In this document: one piece after another, positions 37,093 through 47,883 of the stretch
Layout of the letters: every line of letters starts with the position of its first letter
Numbering within the stretch: position 1 is the stretch's first letter
From: CAVQMC01 sp963713505
GTDB lineage: Bacteria; Bacteroidota; Ignavibacteria; Ignavibacteriales; Ignavibacteriaceae
DNA: 64,000 nt
Assembly (NCBI GenBank): GCA_963713505.1
Contig: CAVQMC010000028.1
Span: forward strand, 62,001-126,000
Direction of reading: 5' to 3'
Translations under genes and position numbers: made by a program
The notes under the pieces: model-generated
Seen by the model: only the letters and a program-made list of their open reading frames with translations
Databases searched by the model: none
What the model was told of the DNA's origin: nothing

Positions 37093-39312
37093 ATGAAGGC
37101 AAATATCGGAATATCTTCTAAGTTAATTGGTAAAAAAGGTTTTGTCTTTAATTTATTTCTTCAGCTTTTCTTAATACTAATATTTATAATCATAATTTAT
37201 TTTATAAGCGGGGATAATTTTTTATTATTTCATAGTGCTGCAGAAATATTCAGTATAATTATTTCATTTGGAATATTTTTATTTGTCTGGAGTTCACGCT
37301 TCAATATTGACAATAATTATTTTATGATTATCGGAATTTCATTTCTATTTATTGGAACTCTTGATACTCTTCACACTTTTACATATCAGGGAATAGAAAT
37401 AATTCCAGGACATACTGCAAACTTACCAACTCAATTATGGATATCGGCCCGATATATTCAAAGTTTATCATTTTTAATTGCTCCGTTTTTTATCTCAAAA
37501 AGAATTAGAAATAATACAACCTTAATAATATATGGTTTAGTTACAATTCTGCTAATATTAACTATTTTTTACTGGAAATCTTTTCCGGATTGTTTTATTG
37601 AAGGTAAAGGACTGACAGATTTTAAAAAAATAAGCGAATATATAATTTCAATATTTTTGCTCACTTCTATTTTACTTTTAATTAAAAGAAAAGATGAATT
37701 CGATAGATATATATTCTATTTAGTTATTGCTTCAATCTGTGCCGGAATATTATCTGAAATTACATTTACTCTTTATTCAACACCCACAGGATTTTTTAAT
37801 TTTTTAGGTCATCTTCTAAAAATAATATCTTTCTTTTTTATTTATAAAGCAATTATAGTAATAGGAATTCAAAATCCATTTAATTTGTTATTTAGAAAAA
37901 TAAAACAAAGGGAGGAAGTATTACAGTTAACCAGATTTTCTATTGATAACGCCGACGATTTTATTATTTGGTTTGATAAAAACGGTCTCATTACTGATAT
38001 AAATCAAACTACAATTTTAACTCTTGGATATAATAAAGTAGAATTAATAAATAATTCTATTAAAACAATAATACCGGATTTTTATGTAAACGATTTTCAA
38101 AATAAAATTAATGACCTTAACCAAAACAAAAATGTATTTTATGAAAATTTTATCATTAAGAAAAACAAAGATAAAATACCCGTTGAAATTGAATTTAAAC
38201 TTTTGACTTTCGGAGAAAAAATTTATTACTGTGTTTTTGCCAGGGATATCACAGAAAGAAAAAAAGCGCATGAAAAATTACTTGAAAGTGAAAAAAGATT
38301 TCGTCAAATGGCTGATTATGCACCGGTTATGATTTGGATGTGCGACACGAATAAATATTGTAATTACTGTAATAAAAGATGGCTGGAGTTTACAGGAAGA
38401 ACGTTTGAAGAAGAAGTAGGAACTAAATGGACTGAATCTATTCACCCTGATGATATCGAAAGATGCCGAAAAGAATTTGATTTAGCATTCGAGAATAAAA
38501 AAGAATATAATATGGAATATCGTTTGAAAAGATTTGACGGCGAATACAGATGGATTCTGGATTCAGGGGTTCCAAGATTAACGGAAATCGGTTCTTTCTT
38601 AGGTTATATAGGCTCTTGTCTGGATATTACTGAAATGAAAAAATACCGAGAACAAATTGAAGCTTCACTAAAAGAGAAAACAGTTTTGCTGAAAGAAGTA
38701 CATCATAGAGTAAAAAATAATCTGCAGGTTATATCAAGCTTATTAAGGCTTCAATCTTCCTTTATAAAAGATGAAGATTCATTGGAAATTTTTATGGAAA
38801 GTCAGAATAGAGTTAAGGCGATGGCTTATATCCATGAGATACTATATAAATCTAATAACCTTAATCATGTAAATTTCTCAGAATATATCCATTTTCTTAC
38901 GAATAATTTATTTAATTCATACAGATTAAATTCCAATAATATTGAATTAATTCAAGAGATTCAGGAAATAGAAATTGATGTTGATATGTCTGTTAATCTT
39001 GGATTAATAATTAACGAACTGGTTTCAAATTCACTCAAATATGCTTTCCCTATTGGTTTTAATAGAAATAATGAAAAAAATATCCTAAGTATTATTCTTA
39101 TACGCGAAACTCCGGGAGGATTTAATTTAATTATTAAAGATAATGGTGTTGGTTTTCCAAAAGATCTGGATTATAAAAATACAGACTCTTTAGGTATGGA
39201 ATTGGTTAATTCTTTAGTTGATCAGTATAATGGTAAAATAAAATTAAATTGCGATAATGGAACCGAGTTTAATATTCATTTTAAACAACCAAAACCCGTT
39301 ATTAACAGTTAA
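37093..39312 (+). CDS. MASE3-PAS-PAS sensor histidine kinase (HisKA_2 type)
   Basis: A 739-residue membrane kinase. Residues about 15-260 form the seven-helix MASE3 sensor (HSAAEIFSIIISFGIF, then GTLDTLHTF). Two PAS domains follow (about 275-395 and 400-525; the second has the PAS/PAC motif WTESIHPDDIERC). The dimerisation motif LLKEVHHRVKNNLQ carries the likely phospho-acceptor His537 and marks the HisKA_2/HWE-related class, which often pairs with stand-alone receivers. The HATPase follows (NELVSNSLKYAF, DNGVGFP). No response regulator is adjacent. A GGGG motif precedes the ATG. Confidence 0.92.
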   Translation: MKANIGISSKLIGKKGFVFNLFLQLFLILIFIIIIYFISGDNFLLFHSAAEIFSIIISFGIFLFVWSSRFNIDNNYFMIIGISFLFIGTLDTLHTFTYQGIEIIPGHTANLPTQLWISARYIQSLSFLIAPFFISKRIRNNTTLIIYGLVTILLILTIFYWKSFPDCFIEGKGLTDFKKISEYIISIFLLTSILLLIKRKDEFDRYIFYLVIASICAGILSEITFTLYSTPTGFFNFLGHLLKIISFFFIYKAIIVIGIQNPFNLLFRKIKQREEVLQLTRFSIDNADDFIIWFDKNGLITDINQTTILTLGYNKVELINNSIKTIIPDFYVNDFQNKINDLNQNKNVFYENFIIKKNKDKIPVEIEFKLLTFGEKIYYCVFARDITERKKAHEKLLESEKRFRQMADYAPVMIWMCDTNKYCNYCNKRWLEFTGRTFEEEVGTKWTESIHPDDIERCRKEFDLAFENKKEYNMEYRLKRFDGEYRWILDSGVPRLTEIGSFLGYIGSCLDITEMKKYREQIEASLKEKTVLLKEVHHRVKNNLQVISSLLRLQSSFIKDEDSLEIFMESQNRVKAMAYIHEILYKSNNLNHVNFSEYIHFLTNNLFNSYRLNSNNIELIQEIQEIEIDVDMSVNLGLIINELVSNSLKYAFPIGFNRNNEKNILSIILIRETPGGFNLIIKDNGVGFPKDLDYKNTDSLGMELVNSLVDQYNGKIKLNCDNGTEFNIHFKQPKPVINS

Positions 39313-39478
39313 AATTTACCATTGAATTTTATCTTAATTTTATTAAATTGATTTCATTATTATAACTTCTACTAATCTTCATTCCATTAGCGGCTTATTC
39401 TTTTTCGGAAAATTATTTTATTAAAGAATTTCTTCTTACGCCTTTTTTAGGCAAAAGAGTTACGAAAGGTTTTGCATT

Positions 39479-39712
39479 ATGGAAACGATATATAATCATA
39501 ATATTACGTCCAGTGAACTTAAAGTACTTGATAAAATGACTCCAGGAAGAGTTATTGATAATCAAAGTAACTATGAAAGTTCTTATTCTTCGGATATTTT
39601 TTATGCTGATTTATTTAGACTTTATAATATGAGAGGAAATACAGAACGTGCCGAATTTTACTTTGAAAAAATTCAAGATAAAATGCTAAGGTTTTTACTT
39701 AAGGACTTTTAG
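39479..39712 (+). CDS. Small hypothetical protein
   Basis: A 77-residue soluble protein with a predicted helix-rich C-terminal half (YADLFRLYNMRGNTERAEFY), which resembles one TPR-like hairpin. GAAAGG lies before the ATG. No family recognised; codon use looks like its neighbours, which supports translation. Confidence 0.5.
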   Translation: METIYNHNITSSELKVLDKMTPGRVIDNQSNYESSYSSDIFYADLFRLYNMRGNTERAEFYFEKIQDKMLRFLLKDF

Positions 39713-39862
39713 TTTTTTTATTACTAATGAATTTACATCGAATAATAACTTTATAAGCAGGGGAGTTCTTATCTTATTTTTAATTATATTATATCGATTA
39801 TTGATGAATGGTTATTAAATATTTTCTTATAAAGAAAATTAAGTAAAAAGGGTAAATAAATT

Positions 39863-40156
39863 ATGACTAGAGATGAAATTATCAGCAAGCTTCATAATCA
39901 AATTGATCATTGGAATGATAAAATAATTGAGTACGAAAAAAAGCTTAACAAAGCTGATCATGAAGTAAGATTAAAACTGGATAAAGAAATCGACAGGCTT
40001 CAAAATATTAAAGAGTCTGTTGAAGAGAAATTAAAAACCCTGGAAAAAGCGAGCGAACCAACATTTGAAAAAATTAAAACCGGAATTGATAGTGCAATAA
40101 AAGATTTAAATGATGCCTTTTCCAAGTTCTCAATGAAAATATATAACAAAAAGTAG
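39863..40156 (+). CDS. Small coiled-coil protein
   Basis: A 97-residue, Lys/Glu-rich protein that is almost entirely helical with heptads (HNQIDHWNDKIIEYEKKLNK, then LDKEIDRLQNIKESVEEKL). It resembles small stress-associated coiled-coil proteins of the sll1863 type, but this is only a pattern match. AAAAGGG precedes the ATG. It converges on the T9SS cargo gene, stops 12 bp apart. Confidence 0.6.
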   Translation: MTRDEIISKLHNQIDHWNDKIIEYEKKLNKADHEVRLKLDKEIDRLQNIKESVEEKLKTLEKASEPTFEKIKTGIDSAIKDLNDAFSKFSMKIYNKK

Positions 40157-40168
40157 ATTGCCTTAAAA

Positions 40169-41296
40169 TTACTTTAATAAAATTAATTTCTTAGTCATTA
40201 AAAAATTATTTGTCTTCATTGTATAAAAATAAACTCCGCTTGCCATATTAGATGCATTAAAAGTTAAAGAATAGTTCCCGGGATTTTTAAAATCATTCAA
40301 TAATACTGCAACTTCATTTCCTACCAAATCATAAACTTTAATAGAAACGTTTCCAGCTTCTGCAACTTGATATGTAATATTTGTAGTTGGATTAAAAGGA
40401 TTAGGAAAATTTTGTTCTAAAGAATATTTAACCGGATTTAAAACATTTACCTCAACCTCCTTGGAATAGTTAAAACTTCCGTCGAAATCGATTTGTTTTA
40501 ACCTGTAAATATATTTACCATTAGATAAATTATTATCAGTATATGTATAAGAATTAGTCTTTGATGTAGTTCCTTTTCCATTTATAAAGCCAACTTTTTC
40601 AAATTCGGAGTTATTTTTTCTTTGGATTTCGAAACCCTTATTATTTGTTTCTGTTGCTGTTGACCAATTTAATATTACATTGTTAATGTTTGCAGTTGCA
40701 TTGAACGATGTCAATTCAACCGGAACAATTCCCAAATCCTCCACTGTAAAATCATCAACATACCAAAAATCCAAATCGTTGGAATCTCCGCCGTAATAAA
40801 GTGCTAATCTTAAATTGTTTTCTCCGGTCATTAAAATTGTATCAACTGCCGGTCCGTAATTTCCGCTGAACGATTTTTCCCAAATATTTGTATAATTTGC
40901 ACCGTCGTCGGTGGTGTATGCGACTCTGAGAGTTGGATAATTTGACCAGTAATCAAAATAATAATTAAATATTATTCGAATATTATGTCCGGCTGTACCT
41001 GGAATTATTTGAGAAAGCAAATAAGAATCTCCGATAAAAACCGGGTCCCATTGGAATCCAACTTCGGGTATTGCATCACCATTTGCAATATCAGAGTCAA
41101 AAATATGCCAGTTATTATATCCATCCGGGCCGGCAATCGTCCAATTATTCATATTGTCAAATGGATCATAAAACAAAGTATCATTTGAAATTATGTTATC
41201 TCCATTATTAATAGTTTGTGCCATAATTTTATTACCGGCAATTGCTACAAGAAATACAAAAAGCAGAGAAGAGCAAAATTGTAATTTAAAGTTCAT
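40169..41296 (-). CDS. T9SS cargo protein with jelly-roll-like domain
   Basis: A 375-residue secreted protein. The signal peptide ends near KIMAQ. Residues 40-185 form a beta-rich, MAM/jelly-roll-like domain (DPFDNMNNWTIAG, then FWYVDDFTVED). An Fn3-like spacer (VELTSFNATANINNVILNWS) precedes a type IX sorting domain starting LEQNFPNPFNPTTNITY. Export through the outer membrane is predicted. The binding or catalytic role is not visible. AGGAGG-like GGAGGTTTG precedes the ATG. Confidence 0.85.
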   Translation of the reverse strand: MNFKLQFCSSLLFVFLVAIAGNKIMAQTINNGDNIISNDTLFYDPFDNMNNWTIAGPDGYNNWHIFDSDIANGDAIPEVGFQWDPVFIGDSYLLSQIIPGTAGHNIRIIFNYYFDYWSNYPTLRVAYTTDDGANYTNIWEKSFSGNYGPAVDTILMTGENNLRLALYYGGDSNDLDFWYVDDFTVEDLGIVPVELTSFNATANINNVILNWSTATETNNKGFEIQRKNNSEFEKVGFINGKGTTSKTNSYTYTDNNLSNGKYIYRLKQIDFDGSFNYSKEVEVNVLNPVKYSLEQNFPNPFNPTTNITYQVAEAGNVSIKVYDLVGNEVAVLLNDFKNPGNYSLTFNASNMASGVYFYTMKTNNFLMTKKLILLK

Positions 41297-41526
41297 TTAC
41301 AAACCTCCAAATTAAATTTTAATAAGTTAAATATTTCCGGAATTTCTAGAAGAAGAAGCGATGCAGGATAAAAAGTAATTTTATTAAATATTAATAAAAA
41401 TTTAATTAAAGCAAAAAATAAGAATAATTGATAATAGCAAATAACAGAAGTTTCAAAAAAAAATTTGTACTTAAATAGCTATATTTTAAAGTTTATATTT
41501 TATTTAGTAATTAATTAATCTAAATA

Positions 41527-42128
41527 GTGACAAGATCAACAAAAATATTAAATCCGAATTATTCTAATAAACTGGAAATTGATTTTCAAAAGAATAAAAA
41601 ACTTTACTTTTTGTATAAATCTGATTAGTATAATATCATTTGTAATATTCTACTATATATTTTATTATATATCTTTATTAATCAGTTCCTTCAGCTTCCG
41701 ATAATTTTTACTTTTTTGTAAAATCATTTCAAAATCTTCCTTTAATTTATGATTTTATTTTTTTAGCAATAATTTTTATAACACTTTATATACATGAACT
41801 TATTCATGCATTTTTCTTTTATCTTTTTACAAAAGAAAAGCCTGTAATTGGGATTAAAAGTATTTACGCTTTTGCCGCAGCACCAAAATGGTATATTAAC
41901 AAAAACGAGTATTTAATAATAAGTTTAAGTCCTTTTTTATTAATAACATTGATTGGATTTATTTTGTTAGCTGTTTTCCCGGTACAATTAATATCAATTG
42001 TATTCTTTACATTTACGGCAAATGCTGCCGGTTCTGTTGGAGATATTTGGGTAAGCATTGTTTTATTTAACAAACCTAAAAATGCTTTAATAAATGATAC
42101 AGGATTAGTTTCGACAATTTATTATTAA
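41527..42128 (+). pseudogene. DUF3267 zincin-like membrane metallopeptidase, two frameshifts
   Basis: Three frames join into one protein of about 200 residues. From a GTG at 41527 it reads VTRSTKILNPNYSNKLEIDF. After a break near 41625 it reads a membrane helix (IISFVIFYYIFYYISLLI). After a second break near 41700 it continues as IIFITLYIHELIHAFFFY with the zinc motif HELIH. It ends with GSVGDIWVSIVLFNKP, which fits the DUF3267 end (conserved Asp). The stop is at 42126-42128. The last frame has no start codon of its own. Such proteins are putative intramembrane zinc proteases of unknown substrate. Confidence 0.6.
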
Positions 42129-42160
42129 CATATATTTTATTACTTATATTTTTATATAAA

Positions 42161-42979
42161 ATGAACAATTACAAGATCAGCAATTCAACAAAATTTGATT
42201 TACAAGCTTACTTAAATAGAATTTACTATAAAGGTGAAATCTCTCCTTCAGAAAAGGTTTTAAACGATTTACATTTAGCGCACGCAACAAGTGTTCCATT
42301 TGAAAATTTGGATGTATATTTAAGGAAACCTATAAAATTGGATATAGAAAGTCTTCAGAATAAAATTGTTAAAAACAAGCGGGGAGGATATTGCTTCGAA
42401 CAAAATTTGTTATTTGCTCAAGCTTTAGAAACAATTGGTTTTAATGTTAAAAGATTATCTGCCAGAGTTCGTTTAGGCACAAACAAAATTCTTCCCAAAA
42501 CTCATATGTTAATGATAGTAAATGTTGAAAATAATGAATGGCTAGCAGATGTCGGTTTTGGCGGAGATGGATTGCTGCTGCCTGTTAAATTTAAAATAGA
42601 TGAAATATCAGAACAATTTAAATGGAAATATAAAATTATTACGGAAAATAATTCTTTCGTTTTGCAATCATTTAAAGAAGATGAATGGAAAGATCTTTAT
42701 ATATTTACATTAGAAAAACAAGAACTTATCGATTATGAATTAGCAAACTATTATACATCAACTCATCCTGAGTCAAAGTTTGTAAAAACATTAACATTTC
42801 AAATTACCAAAACAGATTATAAAAAAGTTCTAAGAGGCAATGATTATATAATTGATAATGGAAATAAAATAATTAAAAGTAAAATAAAAAATGATGCTGA
42901 ATTAAAATCCATTTTAAAAAATGAATTTAAAATTGATATTCCTGATAATTTTAAAATTATTTTAAACAATGATAAATAA
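42161..42979 (+). CDS. Arylamine N-acetyltransferase
   Basis: A 272-residue protein with the NAT catalytic triad: Cys78 in RGGYCFEQN, His115 in KTHMLMIV and Asp130 in LADVGFGG. The N-terminal HLAHATSVPFENLD is also typical. It moves acetyl groups from acetyl-CoA to aromatic amines or hydrazines; some relatives act as amide synthases in natural-product pathways. It is six bases upstream of a DDAH-like gene, so likely co-transcribed with it and the ATP-grasp gene. Confidence 0.92.
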   Translation: MNNYKISNSTKFDLQAYLNRIYYKGEISPSEKVLNDLHLAHATSVPFENLDVYLRKPIKLDIESLQNKIVKNKRGGYCFEQNLLFAQALETIGFNVKRLSARVRLGTNKILPKTHMLMIVNVENNEWLADVGFGGDGLLLPVKFKIDEISEQFKWKYKIITENNSFVLQSFKEDEWKDLYIFTLEKQELIDYELANYYTSTHPESKFVKTLTFQITKTDYKKVLRGNDYIIDNGNKIIKSKIKNDAELKSILKNEFKIDIPDNFKIILNNDK

Positions 42980-42985
42980 ATAATT

Positions 42986-43750
42986 ATGAAATTTACAAAA
43001 GCTATTGTTCGTAAACCTTGCAGAAATATTATAAACGGGATAACCACTGCTAATTTAGGATTACCTGATTATGAAAAATCACTAGTTCAGCATAAAGAAT
43101 ATATTTCTATTTTAGAAAGCTGCGGTTTATCTGTAGAAGTTTTAAATGCCGATGAAAATTTTCCGGATTCTGTGTTTGTAGAAGATACTGCGATTCTTAT
43201 TCCAAATTTAGCCGTAGTTACTAATCCCGGTGCAAATTCTAGAAAAGGTGAAATAAATGTAATTAAGGAAATCTTATCTAAATATTTTTCCAATATTGAA
43301 GAAATTAAAAGTCCCGGAACAATTGAAGGCGGAGATGTTTTAAGAGTCGAAAATCATTTTTATATTGGATTATCAGAAAGAACAAATGAAGAAGGAGCAA
43401 AACAGTTTTTGGATATTCTTAAAAAGTATAATTATTCGGGGCAAACAATTGAATTGAAAAATGTACTTCATCTAAAAACAGGAGTTTCTTATTTAGGAGA
43501 CAATACAATCTTAGCTTCAGGTGAATTTATCCTTAAAAAAGAGTTTTCTAATTTTAATATTATTGAAGTTGACGATGATGAAGAATATGCAGCAAATTCG
43601 CTTAATATAAATGATAAAATTTTAATTCCAAAAGGATTTTCCAAAACAAAAAGAAAAATTGAAAAAAAAGGATTCAACATAATAGAAATTAATGTTTCGG
43701 AATTTCGTAAAGTTGATGGGGGATTAAGCTGTCTTTCGCTCAGGTTTTAG
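42986..43750 (+). CDS. Dimethylargininase / amidinotransferase-family protein
   Basis: A 254-residue protein with the pentein fold of the DDAH group: PDSVFVEDTAILIPN, then IEGGDVLRV, the catalytic His region VLHLKTGVSYLG and the nucleophile Cys249 in GGLSCLSLRF. It hydrolyses methylated arginines or related guanidines to citrulline-like products; alternative relatives transfer amidino groups. It lies between NAT and an ATP-grasp ligase, a small co-directional set that may modify an amino-acid-derived compound. Confidence 0.88.
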   Translation: MKFTKAIVRKPCRNIINGITTANLGLPDYEKSLVQHKEYISILESCGLSVEVLNADENFPDSVFVEDTAILIPNLAVVTNPGANSRKGEINVIKEILSKYFSNIEEIKSPGTIEGGDVLRVENHFYIGLSERTNEEGAKQFLDILKKYNYSGQTIELKNVLHLKTGVSYLGDNTILASGEFILKKEFSNFNIIEVDDDEEYAANSLNINDKILIPKGFSKTKRKIEKKGFNIIEINVSEFRKVDGGLSCLSLRF

Positions 43751-43807
43751 TGTTATTTTTGTTTATCTAAAATTTGTATTTTAGAACTTCAATTTTTAAA
43801 GATTATT

Positions 43808-44981
43808 ATGATAATTTTAGATAAACCATACATCTCTGAATTTTTGAAAGAAACGCTTACTAAATACAAAATTCCGGTTTTAGATAATTATTTTGCAAAA
43901 GATTTTCCGGCTTCGACAAACTGGAATTTAGTTAAAGAAGAAAGCCTATTAAATGATATTAGAAAAGATTTAAATATTCCGATATATACAAATTCCGAAA
44001 ATTCAATAAACTGGATTGTTAATAAACTTACTTTCACTGATCTGCCTGAAAAGATAAATTTATTCAAAGATAAAGTTAAATTCAGGCATTTGGTTAAAGA
44101 GATTTATCCTGATTTCTTTTATACAGAAGTAAATTTTGATGAAATTGATAAATTAAAATATAATGAACTGCCTAAACCATTTGTTATAAAACCATCGGTG
44201 GGATTTTTCAGCTTGGGAGTTTATACTGTATCAACCGAAAACAATTGGCAGGAAGTAAAAGTAAAAATAAAAAGGGAAGTAGATTCTATAAAAAATCTAT
44301 ATCCGGTAGAGGTTTTAAACACTGCCAAATATATAATTGAAGAATATATAAATGGAGAAGAATTTGCTTTCGATGCATACTTTGATAACCATGGAAATCC
44401 TGTTATTCTAAGTATTTTAAAACATTTATTTTCATCAGGTGAAGATGTAAGCGACCGGGTTTATATAACATCCAAAGAAATTATTGAAACTTATAAAGAA
44501 TTATTTGAAGACTTTTTGTATAAAATAGGAAGCCTAAGCAATTTAAAAAATTTTCCACTTCATGTTGAAGTCAGACTTGATGATAAAAACAATCTTCAGC
44601 CGATTGAAATAAATCCAATGAGATTCGGCGGCTGGTGCACAACAAGCGATTTAATGTATTTAGCATATAATTTTAATCCTTATGAATATTACTTCTCAAA
44701 AATAATTCCAGATTGGAATGAATTACTGCACAACAAAGATGAATTTATTGTACAGTATTGTTGTATTAAATGATTCAACAGGGATAGATAAAAGAAAAAT
44801 AAAAGATTTCAATTATGAAAAACTGCTTGGATCTTTTGAAAATGTATTGGAACTGAGAAAAGTAAATATAAATGAATATCCTTTATTTGGATTTGTATTT
44901 ACAGAAACCAGGAAAAGCAATATTAAAGAATTAGAAAAAATCCTGGTTTCCGATTTGAAAGAATATTTAATTCTTAAGTAA
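43808..44981 (+). pseudogene. ATP-grasp domain protein, single frameshift near the 3' end
   Basis: An ATP-grasp ligase of about 390 residues. The intact first part (43808-44773) has the ATP-binding strand FVIKPSVGFFSLGVY, then YIIEEYINGEEFAFDAYF and the metal-binding PLHVEVRLDD...PIEINPMRFGG. One extra base near 44750 shifts the frame; the true continuation is YSIVVLNDSTGIDKRK in the next frame to the stop at 44981. Family members join a carboxylate to an amine or thiol using ATP; the substrate is unknown. It follows the DDAH-like gene by 57 bp. Confidence 0.8.
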
Positions 44982-44983
44982 CT

Positions 44984-47656
44984 TCAATTTGTATTGTATG
45001 ATAAAGTTTTATCCTGCTGCAGATTTTTTGTCCTAAAATATTTGTGAAAAATTTTATTTTCTCGGATGAAATTTCTAAAGAAGAACACTTTCACTACGTC
45101 GTTGAATAAAAACCAGGCAAAAGCATAAACAAATACAATTCCGCCCCATTTCCAGCCAATAGCAGGGACAAAAATACCATAAACTCCTATTAGAACTCCT
45201 AAAATAGCTGTAGAAAATGATGCAATCATTAATGTCCATGAAGGATGAGGTTTTTTAAAGAACCAATCATTTGTTCTGGTATTAAATATTGTTGCGTGTC
45301 CGGCAATTATCAATTTTGTAAAAATTATGGATTGAATCATGGTCTGAGATAAGTCAGTATAAGATTCAAGTAAAAAGAAAATAAGGAATGACGAAATTAC
45401 ACCGGCAACTCCAAGAATAGTTGACAAACCGAATAATTCCCGATTATTCCATTTAACCGGATAAGGATCAATTTTAGTTTTATCGTAAGCAATTGTAATG
45501 ATTGGAATGTCATTAAGTAAAGCAAGAATTATAATCATTATTGCAGTTACAGGATAAAAATTAAAAATTAAAATAGCCAAAGTCATGAATAATATAACTC
45601 TAATTGTTTCTGCAATTCTATAAACCGCATAGCTGTTCATTCGTTCAAAAATAATTCCTGGCTTCTTTTATTGCATCGATTATCACGGAAATTCCCGGTG
45701 CAAGTAAAACTAAGATCAGCGGCGGCTCTTGCAGCATCTGTTGCGCCGGAAACTGCAATGCCGGCATCGGCTTTTTTAAGTGCAGGCGCATCATTAACGC
45801 CGTCACCTGTCATCCCGACTATATGATTTCCTTTTTGAAGCTTATCGACTATGGTATATTTATCTTCCGGAAATACTTGAGCAAAGCCATCGGCTTTTTC
45901 TATAATTTCAATTATCTCCGCATCATGTTTTTTAATATTATTTTTACCGATACCCTTAGTATCGAAGTGAGTTTGTAATTCTTTGCTAACATCTTTCGCA
46001 AATTCTTTTACCTTTTCTTCCGGCAATTCGGGGTTAAGTTTTTTATGAATTAATTCCGCCAGTACTTTTGTCATTTCGATAAACTCAACATTATTCCCGC
46101 TTTGTAATTCATCTGCTTCTAAAATATTCGGTTTTAATCCTAACTTTAAAGCAATCTGCTTAGCTATGGCTACATTGTCACCGGTTACCATTTTTACATC
46201 TAATCCTAAATGATTAGCTTCTTTAATTGTATCTTTAGCGTCATCTCTCGGCGGATCAAATAATGGAATTATTCCAACATAAATAAAATCTTTTTCGTTG
46301 TTATTTTTAACAGCAACCCCTAAAGTCCTATATCCTTTTTGAGCAAATTCATCTACAATAGATTTAATTTTATTTGAGTCTGTTCCATCGATTACATAAT
46401 TTTAGCAGAACTTGCGGGGCACCTTTAGTTACTGTAAAGGTTTTTCCGCTATTTTCAACAGTTGCTTCAGTCCTTTTTATTACTGGATCAAAAGGAGTAA
46501 ACTTTTTAAGATTGTAATTTTTTATTTTTTCATATTCATTATTTTCTTTCAGATAATTATAAATTGGTATTTCTATCGGATCATTATTTTCTTCTCTTGA
46601 AGCAAGAGCTGCGAAAAGCATTAAATCTTTTATAGAATAATTTTCAAAAGTTACCATATCATCTACGGTCATTTTATTTTTTGTCAAAGTCCCTGTTTTA
46701 TCAGAACATAAAATATCAATGCCTGCAAGTTCTTCAATTGAAGCTAGCCTGCTTACAACTGCCTGCTTTTTTGCAAGATTCATAGCACCAACAGCCATTG
46801 TAACTGTTAAAACCGCAGGTAGTGCAACAGGTATCGCCGCCACAGTTAAAACTAATGTAAATCTTAAAATATCAATCATATTTTCATGACGGTACACAGC
46901 GGTAATAATTATGATAACTGCCATTATAATTGTTGTGAATATTAAATAATTGCCGACTTTAATAACCATTTTTTGAAAATGACTTCGCTGTTCTTTTTCA
47001 GCTTTGGCAACAAGAGAAACAGTTTTACCGAAGTAAGTGTTTAATCCGGTTAATATAACAACAGCAAGCATTTCTCCTTTTTTAGCAACAGAATTTGCAT
47101 AGGCTACATCATCTAATTTTTTTGTAACCGGAAGCGACTCTCCGGTTAATGCAGATTGATCTATTTGTAAATAATCGCCTTCAATTAATTTTACATCTGC
47201 GGGAATAATTTCTCCTATTTTTATTTTGATTATATCTCCTGGTACTAATTCTTTTGCATCAATTTGTATAAATTTTCCGTTTCTTTTTACGGTTGCTTTC
47301 CTTGCTAATTTTTGTTTAAGTACGCTTAAGGCATTTAATGCTTTACTTTCCTGCCAGAAGTCAATTATTGCATTAACAAAAAGCAGAGTTGTAATAATTC
47401 CAAAATCCTCCCATTTCTGCACTGCCGCAGAAAGAATTGCCGCTATTTCAATCATCCATGGAATCGGTCCCCAAAATCTTCTGAATATCCTGTGTAATAG
47501 TGGATTCTTCATTTTCGGGAATTTCATTTAATCCATATTTTTTTATCCTGTATTTTACTTCTTCATCGCTTAAACCATTGGATGGATCGGATTTTAAATC
47601 ATTTAATTATTTCCTTAGAGACTTTTCCCTTTAAACCCCTTAGTTTCATCCGGCAT
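44984..47656 (-). pseudogene. P-type (P3A-like) cation ATPase, about six frameshifts
   Basis: One gene of about 890 codons in several frames. The ATG at 47656 follows AGGAG. Then come the cytoplasmic start (NGLSDEEVKYRIKKYGLNEI), TALTGES-type ALTGESLPVTK, the phosphorylation motif LCSDKTGTLTKNK, the nucleotide site TKGAPQ, then MVTGDN, GDGVNDAPALKKADAGIAV, and a C-terminal membrane part (NSYAVYRIAETIRVILF; stop at 44984). Sequence between 46192 and 46370 (DPPRDDAKDTIKEANHLGLD) bridges two pieces. Breaks are near 47616, 47603, 47520, 46388, 45697 and 45655. Proton or other cation export is by family resemblance. Confidence 0.85.
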
Positions 47657-47883
47657 GATAAATCTCCTATGTAATTTTACAAGTCATATTCAACCTACAT
47701 AACATTGATGTATTAATATTGTTAGTTCATCAAAAAATTGATGAGGTATAATAATTTCTAAACAAAAATAAAAATTAAATGTGATGATTTGATGAATACT
47801 TTTTAATCAACAAGTATTTATGATTTTTATATTATATTAATCTTCATCAATAGTTTTTACTTATTATATATAATATTTTGAAT

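Noticed and set aside
29885..47656. Explaining the many frame breaks as programmed ribosomal frameshifting
   Set aside because: The breaks lack slippery heptamers, internal SD elements or following structures, and their direction varies; only prfB has a proper signal.
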